Assembly (NCBI GenBank): GCA_015956445.1
Contig: WIUZ02000022.1
Span: 310,001 to 374,000, forward strand
Direction: 5' to 3'
Length of the DNA stretch: 64,000 bases
Source: Thelephora terrestris
Lineage: Eukaryota; Basidiomycota; Agaricomycetes; Thelephorales; Thelephoraceae
Numbering within the stretch: the first letter of the stretch is position 1; each line of letters starts with the position of its first letter. The notes beneath the pieces were generated by a model. That model was given only the letters and a program-made list of their open reading frames with translations, did not search any database and was not told the origin of the DNA. The position numbers were made by a program, and so were the translations under genes. Shown here in pieces: positions 21,135-30,624 of this stretch.

Positions 21135-22291
21135 CACTGGGGGCAAGAGCACCTGGAATCAACGATTACATCTTGATTACATGACACTGGGGACAAACCC
21201 CTACTTACTGATCAGGTACTTTTTGAATATATTGCGGCTCCATGTCCAATGCACTAACACTTTGCTGGGCAAGAACAAGTTGAGTTCTTTCAGAATGTAC
21301 TAAACACTGTGACTACTACTTCCCAGCTCAGTACATTGTGTAAACATTCAAAAAGTACCAAATTGTGTGACCACAATGTCCCTGATCAGTAATTGTTCAG
21401 TACTTTTTGATTGTGTCAAAGAAAGTGATCAACAAGTACCTGCACTGCACATTGTGGTTTCAATGAAGATTTACTGGGTCATGTGACTACAAGGTACCAA
21501 ACTGGTGAATGCTGAGTACTTCTAGAATGTCCTGAGCCCATGTTTTCAAATTTTACCTGAGTGGCTCAAAGAAAATGTGATGACACAGTACTGAGCCTGG
21601 GTATATCCTGAGCACTTTTTGAAAGGATTCAGTATATTTTAGTTTCTTTCAAAAAGTGCTCAGGATATACCCAGGCTCAGTACTGTGTCATCACATTTTC
21701 TTTGAGCCACTCAGGTAAAATTTGAAAACATGGGCTCAGGACATTCTAGAAGTACTCAGCATTCACCAGTTTGGTACCTTGTAGTCACATGACCCAGTAA
21801 ATCTTCATTGAAACCACAATGTGCAGTGCAGGTACTTGTTGATCACTTTCTTTGACACAATCAAAAAGTACTGAACAATTACTGATCAGGGACATTGTGG
21901 TCACACAATTTGGTACTTTTTGAATGTTTACACAATGTACTGAGCTGGGAAGTAGTAGTCACAGTGTTTAGTACATTCTGAAAGAACTCAACTTGTTCTT
22001 GCCCAGCAAAGTGTTAGTGCATTGGACATGGAACCACAATGTATTCAAAAAGTACCTGGTGACTAAGTGGGGGTTTGTCCCCAGTGTCATGTAATCAAGA
22101 TGTAATCGCCGATTCCAGGTTGATTACATTTCAAATGTTACCTTGGCATGTAATCCAACCAATGTCCATCAATTCCATTTGGAATGTTCTCAACAAATTT
22201 TTCTGTAATGTTTTTGACATGTCAGCAAAAATGGTATTGCAATGCAATCAACATGTCTGACCACCAATTCCAGGTGCCCTTGCCCCCAGTG
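21135..22291. mobile_element. Palindromic CACTG element (second subfamily), TSD TGA, host of a nested palindrome
   Basis: It begins CACTGGGGGCAAGAGCACC at 21135 and ends GGTGCCCTTGCCCCCAGTG at 22291, flanked on both sides by TGA (21132-21134, 22292-22294). Excision with one TGA rejoins PKL-E-L in the surrounding transposase. A second palindrome (21185-22086) sits inside it. The two sequences touching the inner element are themselves inverted copies, the left ending TTGATTACATGA and the right starting TCATGTAATCAA. Confidence 0.77.
21185..22086. mobile_element. Nested near-perfect palindromic CACTG element
   Basis: A 902-bp element with termini CACTGGGGACAAACCCC. Arms of about 440 bp pair almost base for base around a centre near 21638; the left-arm words CTTTGCTGGGCAAGAACAAG and TGAGTACTTCTAGAATGTCC recur inverted on the right. 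No coding capacity. Flanking triplets are TGA on the left and TCA on the right. Confidence 0.82.
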
Positions 22292-22890
22292 TGAGCTGTA
22301 ATGTGCCATTGTTCCTAGTGACCATGCAATGGACTGCTGATACCACAGAGCATGCACACATCACAGAGATCAGAGTTCCTGGGTGGTCTGGCAACAACCA
22401 ATCATACAACCCACAAATCTGCATGTGGCTCAATTGCTCTGAGAAACACAGAAATTTCAACCTTGTACTTTCCATTCATGAGCTTCAACTCCACTCACAC
22501 CACACCAACCCACCAGAGCAGCAGGACAACAATCCAAGTGGCTCAAATGCTGACGCTGATGATGCCAAAGAAGATGACCAAGGCGTGACTCATTCAGATC
22601 TGTTGTCGTGCTGTTGAATTGGCTATTCTCCAATTCTTCCTATTGGCTCCTCGAACCCATTTAGTTCTGGCAGCTTCCCAGCCTCGTGACTGCCTCAAGG
22701 CGATCCTTGTTCGCCTCATCTGAACATCTTATTGTCTACGGTAAGCTGCTACTATCTGGGTGGACTCGGAACACGGCCAGAATAGCAGGAGTGAAGGTGA
22801 GGGGTCACTGGTTGTGCAGAGGTCGGGAAGGGGAGAGAAGCTGGATAGAGGAGAGGGAACCATGGTAGGTCAGGAAGTCATTGGGACAGG

Positions 22891-23213
22891 CACTGGGGGC
22901 AAGGGCCCAAATACCCACTGGGCACATTGTGATTACATTGTGAACACATTTTGAATGTTGTCGATTTTACAATGTGAATTGAATGTATTCAAAATATGCC
23001 TAAGACATGTGTTTTGGTGTATTATGGTCACATGACTGGGTACATTGTAAATGTGATCAGTATTTGCCCAGTGGTAATATTAAATTCACATTTTTGGGCA
23101 CATTTTGAACGTACCTGATTTTTACCCACTGGGCACATTGGGATCACTTGTTGACTGTGACCACAATGTAATCACAATGTACCTGGTGGGTATATAAGCT
23201 CTTGCCCCCAATG
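22891..23213. mobile_element. Short palindromic CACTG element, TSD AGG
   Basis: 323 bp, from CACTGGGGGCAAGGGCCC to CTCTTGCCCCCAATG, with AGG on both sides (22888-22890, 23214-23216). Arms are shorter and more diverged than in the other members; internal words TACCCACTGGGCACATTG are inverted near the right end. Confidence 0.75.
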
Positions 23214-23627
23214 AGGGGAGAGAACTCCGTACTAGTGAACTCCTTGCTAGATGATGGCGGTGAGCTAGGGGACAAGTGGACTAGTGGGCTATGGGGCTAG
23301 AGGGCTATTGAGATTGATGTCAGAGCGAAGAGCGAGGGGTTGGCGATGATCAGGTTGTTCAGGCAGAAGGGAAAAGAGGTGTGAAGAGGCCCAGGGGGTT
23401 TCTTTTTCATTCAGCTAGCTAGTACAGAGTATTTATGGGTAACAATAGCGCGATCTATTCAAAAGAGATGGGCAAAGTCACAAACAAATGGAGAAACAGT
23501 GGGAAAATAAAAACAAGTATATAGAAGGAGATAAACGAGAGTCTGACGCGAGGTAGGGGAACAGATGGGGCATTGGGAAGTTGGAACAATGTTGTGATGA
23601 GTCTTACTGAGAGGAAGGAGCAAGCGT
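23214..23627. other. Non-coding spacer inside the Plavaka remnant
   Basis: No ORF of interest. Purine-rich, with a TATTTATGGG word at 23429 that could be a weak TATA-like site; nothing else noted. Confidence 0.3.
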
Positions 23628-24003
23628 GTGAAACAGAGCCAAAAGGGGAAGTCTATGAACCCAGCCCTTACTCACTTGTACACTCTGTCTGAGGTCTCCA
23701 ACTACCCAGAGTGTTCAACTAGTTCACCGTCTCAACCAAATCTGTTTGCTCATGCTGTGTGGCTATCTGCAAATGTCACTCCGTTGATGCCACTCCCTCT
23801 CCACACCATGTACACTGACACGATGGCATTCCAACTCAACTATCATCTCAGTCTCAAGCCTATCACTGTTGAAGAGGCTACTATTGAATTCAAGCTTCCT
23901 GACCTCTGTCCCACCCTTGCCAACTACATCCATCATTTGTGAATCCTCCAGTCTCCCATAGCCAAGATTGAACAGCAACAATCAGCACCCCCAATGCTGC
24001 ATT

Positions 24004-24679
24004 CACTGGGGGCAAGAAGGTACTTACCCAGTGGGTACATTGTGAGTTTTGAAACCATTCGCCCAGTTGTTACCCACCAGGTACTTTTTGGGTACTTTTT
24101 GAAAGATACTCATCAATTCGCCCGCATTTTACCCACTGGGTGCATGGTGGGTACTTCTCAAGCAAAAGACCTGGTTTCTTTCACAATTTACTTTCCAAAG
24201 TGCCCATCACAAACCTGAGCCACTCGTTGGGAGTTTTTTCACAAAATACCCACCAATCTGATCACAATGTACTCAACCAGATACTCAATGGGCTCTTTGA
24301 GAGTTTGTGGTGAAACTGAGCCAGAGTGTGAGTTCTTTGTGAGTTCTTTGAAAAAAACCCACTGGGTACATTGTGATCAGATTGGTGGGTACTTTATGAA
24401 AGAACTCTCAACAAGTGGCTCAGGTTTGTGATGGGCACTTTGGAAAGTAAATTGGGAAAGAAACCAGGTCTTTCGCTTGAGAAGTACCCACTGGGTTCCT
24501 GAGTGGGTACTTTCACAAAGTACCCACCATGCACCCAGTGGGTAAAATGCGGGCGAATTGATGGGTATCTTTCAAAAAGTACCCAGAAAGTACCTGGTGG
24601 GTAACAACCGGGCGAATGGTTTCAAAACTCACAATGAACTCACAATGTACCCACTAGTAAGTACCCCTTGCCCCCAGTG
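24004..24679. mobile_element. Palindromic CACTG element, complete, TSD ATT
   Basis: 676 bp, starting CACTGGGGGCAAGAAGGTAC and ending GTACCCCTTGCCCCCAGTG, flanked by ATT on both sides (24001-24003, 24680-24682). Arms of about 320 bp are closely matched around a centre near 24320. It belongs to the same subfamily as the 19691 composite. Confidence 0.87.
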
Positions 24680-25825
24680 ATTACCGTTCACCCACCTTCA
24701 GGCGTGATACTCAGTCTGGATGCAGATGCGTACAAGTGATGTGGAGGGGTTTACTGATCTGCAACAGGTCAGCGCCATGCCAGCAACCAAAGGCTGGCTG
24801 TTTGGGCAGTACGAAACTGTCCTCCTTTCAAATGGAATGGCCTCAGGGCCAGGGCTAGGGGATACTTTTTTTTTTCTTTCCTTCATTCGATGCTGACAGA
24901 TTTCAGGCTATGAAGTTGCGCAGATCCAAATGATCTTCCACCCTGTCGTCACACCGTTGAATCAGCTATTCCCCGATTCTTCCCATTGGCTGCTCAAACC
25001 TATTAAGTTCCGGCAGCTTCCTGGCCTCATGACTGCCTCAAGGCGATCCTCGTTCCCCTCATTGGAACATCTTATTGTCTTACGAATGCCCTTCCCTGCT
25101 TTTCATCACCTTACCGGGAACCCCGTTTCAAATCCCTGCGTTCTAGCCTCCATCTTCCTGCTTCTTGACTTACCAGGACTTTGATATCCCTGATGCCTCC
25201 TTCCCCAAGCCTCTTGTCACTGTTTCAACTCTCATTCTAGTCTCTCATCACCAGTCCCCATTGCCATCTTGTCTTCCCGCTGCCAATCCCCAGTTCTCTT
25301 GTCGTCCTGTGTCCAACTCTTCATCTCACACCTTTCTTATTGATCATTCCGTTCCATTCTCCGCATCATTCTGTTCTCTGAGCACTTGCCTCCGCTACTC
25401 TTGCCTTCATCTTCCTCTTTCAAGTCCATTTCCCCTGTGTTTCCCCTGTATGATGCGGCTCTCCCTTACATCAGCAAAATGGCCTTGAAATTATTTTCCC
25501 ACCAGCCAAATAGTTGTGGGTCCCCAATTGTAAATGTTGTGTCAACATATATAAAATTATGACCTACATTATATAATGAGGTTATGTTGTCATTGTTTAC
25601 CAGATAAGTGCAAATAATCACGAAATAAGGTGCCTGCCACCTTTTCTGATGCTACTGCTGTTGTCACCCTTCATCACCTTCTTCTTAGTTACTCAGCCTT
25701 TGTTGTTGTTTCTCCTCTATAGTCACCCCTTTCACTCATCTCCCCTCAGTTTCACTTTTCTGTTCCCACTTCCTCTCTCAACTATCCTTGACATCGCTTA
25801 CTTAGGAGATTTTAGGATTTCCTTT
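24680..25825. other. Unassigned stretch with a dispersed repeat and AT-rich segment
   Basis: Bases about 24955-25080 repeat 22612-22735 on the same strand with about 85% visual identity (shared word TGACTGCCTCAAGGCGATCC). Bases 25500-25630 are AT-rich with several TATATA words. The rest is CT-rich with no recognisable gene. Confidence 0.45.
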
Positions 25826-26701
25826 CAGTGGGGGCAAGGGGTTGTGTTCCAGTCCAGAACATCACAAGTTCATTGCAAGGAAATGGATGATGTACCTGGC
25901 AAAAACCCACCCAGTACATTGCAAACACATTCTGAATTTTCCAAGCTGATTTCCTTGCAGAATTCTGGGACAGAAAATGGTCAGTACATTCACAGTGTTC
26001 CAGTGATGTTCCCATTAGATAATCCATGGGTACGTTCAGAATTTTCCCAAAGAAAGTAACCTCGATGTCGCCAGTCGGCGCATTTACAATGTTCCTGGTC
26101 AGAAAAATTCAAAATGCACCCAAATGGTGTATTTGCAGTGTTCTGGGGTGGTACCTCCAGAATGTACTGGTGCTGTCGACTGTGATGTACTGAGTTTGGC
26201 AAAGGTCAGGAACACTGCAGGAACACTGCAAGGAAACTGGAAAAACTGGGAATATCACAAGTTCATTCAAAATATTCCCAGTTTTTCCAGTTTCCTCGCA
26301 GTGTTCCTGCAGTGTTCCTGACCTTTGCCAAACTCAGTACATCACAGTCGACAGCACCAGTACATTCTGGAGGTACCACCCCAGAACACTGCAAATACAC
26401 CATTTGGGTGCATTTTGAATTTTTCTGACCAGGAACATTGTAAATGCGCCGACTGGCGACATCGAGGTTACTTTCTTTGGGAAAATTCTGAACGTACCCA
26501 TGGATTATCTAATGGGAACATCACTGGAACACTGTGAATGTACTGACCATTTTCTGTCCCAGAATTCTGCAAGGAAATCAGCTTGGAAAATTCAGAATGT
26601 GTTTGCAATGTACTGGGTGGGTTTTTGCCAGGTACATCATCCATTTCCTTGCAATGAACTTGTGATGTTCTGGACTGGAACACAACCCCTTGTCTCCAGT
26701 G
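25826..26701. mobile_element. Near-perfect palindromic element, TSD TTT
   Basis: 876 bp. The left end is CAGTGGGGGCAAGGGGTTGTG; the right end read inward is CACTGGAGACAAGGGGTTGTG. TTT flanks both sides (25823-25825, 26702-26704). The arms are about 430 bp and nearly identical over long stretches, with a short loop near 26255-26272. Translations of opposite strands are identical for 70 residues, so the arms have barely diverged. No coding function is inferred. Its arms share no long words with the other CACTG elements apart from the termini. Confidence 0.9.
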
Positions 26702-27062
26702 TTTATATACTGTGTCCTAGATAGCCTTGAATGCATTGATTCAGATCCCCCAGTTTCAGTTCCAGTCCGAGTTCCAGTTTTCCAGTTCGCTTCTCTAAAG
26801 TCTCCAGTTCTTTCTCTGTTGTGTCTTAGTGTTACTCTCTTGCCTGCCTACTCTGCTACTCTCAAACCTTTGCAACAATTCTCCATCACAATATTCTGCA
26901 ACTTCATTTCCCATCCCACTCTGCTTTTCCTTGCTCCTCGCGCTTCACTCTAGTCGTTGCAGTACTTCCCCAGCGATTCTCCAACTTCTCTAGGCAACTA
27001 AGGACAGATCTTCTGTCCTGGTGGTTGTATAGATCGCAACACTCAGCCAGTACCAACCCCTA
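26702..27062. other. Unassigned CT-rich stretch
   Basis: Repeated CCAGTT words at 26748-26815 and pyrimidine-rich sequence; no gene seen. It could be the continuation of old element sequence split by the 25826 palindrome. Confidence 0.3.
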
Positions 27063-27448
27063 CTTGCTCATTCACTCTATCTGAGGTCTCCGACTACACA
27101 GAGTGTTCAGCTAGTTCACCATATGGCCCATTAGTCCATATCTCACTTATGCAGAACACTTCAATATCATTCCGCAGCCCACTTTCTATGGTAGCACATC
27201 TCAGGGGACCTGTCCTGATCCCATCACAGGGCAGTGTGAAACAATCCACCTGGGCCAACAGGTCTCATCTTGGAGATGTTGTCCTGCTCTCGCAAGCTTG
27301 GATCCCCACTCCCCTGATTCCACGGTATGGCCTCAAAGTGGACTCAAAGTTGACAGCAAAAAACAGCCTGGAATGTAGCACAGAGTTCTGCCTCAACTGC
27401 TTTTTTGAGAAAGAATTGTATAACTCCATGTTTCGAGAGAATTTTTAG
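27063..27448 (+). mobile_element. C-terminal fragment of a second Plavaka-type copy
   Basis: The first 60 bp repeat 23663-23722 (both read LSEVS-x-Y-x-ECS-x-SSP). The fragment then reads MVAHLRGPVLIPSQGSV, HLGDVVLLSQ, IPRYGLKVDSKLTAKNSLEC and STEFCLNCFFEKELY before the stop at 27448. The order LRGP, GDVV-x-LSQ, P-x-(F/Y)G-x-K, R/KLT-x-x-NSLE, EF-L-N-F-x-KEL is one I recall as the end of Plavaka-type proteins. Internal sequence between the two blocks is missing. Confidence 0.6.
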
Positions 27449-27939
27449 TTAAACTACAACAATACAGTTATAGCTTGGCTACTCTAACGTAATGAGTGTC
27501 ACGTCAGACATTTGGTTTGGTGTTGGACTCAAGTCTCAGAGATGAGTTGGGCTTTGGGCAGGGTGCTGGACCCTCTTTGCCGTGTTGATCACTTTAAGGG
27601 CCTTTTCGGCAAGCAATGGCTTTTCACTCTATTTTCACTCTATTTTGACCATTTTCGACACTTTTCAACTTTGAAAAAAAAAACTGTTTTCATGATGGAT
27701 GAGACAGAGAACAAAAGGAAAAAGAGAGTTAAAGCAGCAAAACCATCACACCTCAATCTTGATTCCCTGTTCATTTCAACAGAAAGTGGGATCAAAAGGT
27801 GTTCTCAATCAAAGACAGAAAGCTACAAAACTAGATAACACACTATGGAGAAGACCCTCAATCACTGATGGCCCTTGAAACAACTTCAAAGTGGCCTAGA
27901 AACCTTGCTGACTCGGCAGGTGGTTTGCTGATGTATGCG
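27449..27939. other. Boundary between repeat island and host block
   Basis: No gene seen. Two adjacent copies of TCACTCTATTTT (27628-27651) and a 9-10 A run at 27675 are present. The DEAH-helicase gene begins its 3' end at about 27940. Confidence 0.3.
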
Positions 27940-30537
27940 TCAAAGGAAGTTGAGACCAAGATAAGTACAAAACTGCAGAAAGATATCACCAGGTTTATTA
28001 GTGACTACTGATAGCTTGCACACATTCAACACGTCAAAATTTATGAGATATATGGCTGAACACACTGGAAACCTCTGCTTTAGATATAACTGAAACCCCT
28101 CGTGCATACATTTGAGTTGTGAGGACCTATAAGCATAAGTCAGCGGTAAAATCATTCTCCCATTGGGATCATATACACACAAGTTCATTATAAACAATTG
28201 CTGGGTGAGACATTTGAACCACTGAACCCGGGTGTATCTTCATAACCTGATCACCCATGAATAATTCCAGCCGACCCAGCGAGATGCCATAACTCACCGA
28301 AGAGCCCATCACTTGTTTATAAAGGCCGTTCGGTTGGACAAAAGCAGTGTTCTGTACCAGACCCAGAACAAGGCAACGTAAGATAGGTTGCACTTGACTA
28401 CCGCACGAGATATCTGTATTGATCCCAATCCGCCCGCAGATCTTTCGAAGCTGGCGCCGGATTTCCATGGCCTCGGATAGAGCTCGTTCGTTCAGGGAAT
28501 TCGCGGCACACCAAGATTTCGTTGCCCCACTAGATGCTGAAGAAACGACTTCCTGATAAGCGCGGAAGGCGTTCAGAATCGTGCAGTGGTCCCCAGAAGG
28601 ATGTTTAAATTTTTCCCGTGCGTCAACCGCAGCCGAGTCATTGCTTGGAGTCCCTAGAAATAACCTCGACGAGACTGAGAACGCAGAAACAACATCAATG
28701 ACCTCTTTGGAACACCCGAGCTCCCCAGAGGCCAGTATCGTACGAGCAAATTTCGGGTCGACAGGTAGCTCTGCCATCTTCCTTCCTGCGTCAGTGAGGT
28801 TTTGGTGCTTATCGATAGCACCGAGGATAGACAAAGTGGTTAGTCCAGAATGTACTATAATCGTGTTAGAGGCCGTCTATTAGAGGGACGTCACCACTGA
28901 TAAACTAACCTGCCTCTTCGTCTGGATCATCCATGAAATCGTGCCCTTCCACGTCAAGACCCAGACATTTCAGTTCTAGAATAACTGCAGTCAAATCACA
29001 TCTACAGATCTCGGGTTCCAGCGCTGGGACCATCGAATCAAATGCATGCATTGGATACACCCGGAAACAGAACCCTTCCCCCTGTCAATCAATCAGAACC
29101 CCCCCCTGTTGAGGAAAAGGTTACAAACCTCTCTGCCTGCGCGTCCCGCCCGTTGCATGGCAGAAGATCTACTGATGTCTCTGGTCAATAAAGTGTCTAC
29201 ACCTGTGAGAACGACATCAATTGAGGCCGTTTGCCACCAGAGCATATAACCTACCGCTACTAGCTTCCTTAGCAACATAGCGCTTTTCCTTACACTTTCC
29301 TGTGTCAATAACGTATTTGATACCAGGAATCGTAATCGATGTTTCGGCGATGTTTGTCGCGAGGATGCACTTCCTGGAACCATATGGCGTGGGTTCGAAG
29401 ACTTTCGATTGTTGTGACGGATGGAGGGAGGAGTACATGGGATACACAAGGACCTAGTCGAGTTGTGAGATTGTGAGACACAGGGTCGTCCATATCTGTT
29501 ACCGGCATCACTCCTTGGGGTAGCTGGCGTGCGTAGAAGTTTATCGAAGAAAGGAGGTTTTCAATCTCTTCCTGGCCAGGAAGGAATATCAGAACATCCC
29601 CAGCGCTGTTACTGGTGTGGATCTGGAAGAAGGTACGCAAAGCCGCTTCCACAAAGTCCGGTTGGCCGGCTGGTGTGTGAAATATACGCACGGCATACTG
29701 CCGGCCCTTGACATAGATCAGTTCTGCGCTGCAAGGGTTGCATGAGTATGTAGGTATACATCTAACTGGCAGAGATGTATATACCCGCCGAAGAAATCGC
29801 TGAACCTGCGCGCGTCCAACGTAGCGCTCATGATGACTACTTTCAAAGGGTTTGTAGGTTGGTCGTGACCCAAGGGTAAACCATTGCGCCGCTGGAGAAT
29901 TCGTTTGAGGCTCGCCAGAAGGACGTCTGTTCGCAATGTCCTTTCGTGTGCTTCGTCAATGATAATGACACCGTAATGAGATAAGAGCGCATCGGATATG
30001 AGTTCCCGAACCAACATTCCATCCGTGATGAATTTGATCTTCGTGCTTGGGCAGTAATTTTCGTCGAAACGGATAGAATATCCGACAGATGTGCCTAGCG
30101 GAACCCCTCGTTCCGTAGCGACACGAGCAGCGAGGGAGGTAGCACCGACTCGCCTCGGTTGGGTGATTGCAATGCATTTTCCTCGTGATATACCGGCCTC
30201 GAGGATGTACTGGGGTATCTCTTTCGGCGATTTAGTGAATATGTGCAGAATATGTGGCTGCTTGGCTCACGGGTTGACTTTCCAGAGCCTGTTTCGCCCA
30301 CAAGTATAGTTACGGAGTTCCGTTGCAACTCACGAATTATCTCGGGTTTCCCTTGAGAACGATTCTGTTCACTGCTGAGTAAAAAAACCCTAAAGCCAAG
30401 AACGCACCCTGGGCGATGGGCAATTCATCTCGATAAGACGAGCGTGCCGTATGTCCGACGTGAGAGGGCGGCCGTTTCTTGCTCGTCTCGCACCCAGCCT
30501 CCTGTTTTTTTCTCTTGAGGGGGGGAAGTGATGCCAT
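27940..30537 (-). CDS. DEAH-box RNA helicase, DHR2/DHX33-like
   Basis: Members remodel RNA in ribosome biogenesis. The gene starts at ATG 30537 with a basic N-terminus (PPLKRKKQEAG). Helicase motifs follow across several exons: I GETGSGKST (about 30288), Ia TQPRRVGATS, II DEAH (about 29957), III SATLDARRF, IV DVLIFLPGQEEIE, V ATNIAETSITIPGI with GVDTLLTRDI, and VI QRAGRAGRE. Winged-helix and ratchet (HA2) blocks come next, ILGAIDKHQNLTDAGRKMAELPVDPKFA, then the OB-fold with MKIHPGSVV and YNELV. A 51-bp intron splits the OB-fold. The last exon gives TTQMYARGVSVISKAE, but the usual tryptophan-containing tail is not seen, so the 3' end is uncertain. DHR2/DHX33 is preferred over DHX35 by overall feel only. 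Confidence 0.75.
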
Positions 30538-30624
30538 AATTGAACGATCGGATATTCCCGTGGTTGCGGGTCACCCTTCCCAGCCCTTCCCCCCCAGATC
30601 CCAGACGACTTGGCTAGTGGTAGA
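30538..30624. promoter_or_regulatory. Bidirectional promoter, DEAH helicase / DUF4203 gene
   Basis: The two divergent start codons are 87 bp apart; no TATA box is evident. Confidence 0.4.

Larger units (their letters stand above)
20903..23945 (+). mobile_element. Plavaka-type transposon gene, broken, C-terminal half
   Basis: The plus strand carries pieces in the order expected for the C-terminal half of a Plavaka transposase. At 20905-21134: GLTDLCYLAQLCQLDDDQL, then AFVGKGNKLLDHFQIPKL. After an inserted element, at 22292-22610: FLVTMQWTADTTEHAHITEI, GNNQSYNPQICMWL, EKHRNFNLVLSI. At 23650-23942: YTDTMAFQLNYHLSLKP and ATIEFKLPDLCPTLANYIHH. Palindromic elements at 21135-22291 and 22891-23213 interrupt it, and 23214-23627 is non-coding. 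In-frame stops and shifts make it a pseudogene. It is a different copy from the minus-strand one at 10488. Confidence 0.65.

Noticed and set aside
25849-26683. Mirror-image open frames of about 70 residues on both strands
   Set aside because: They are identical because the two palindrome arms are inverted copies; there is no start context, intron or domain.
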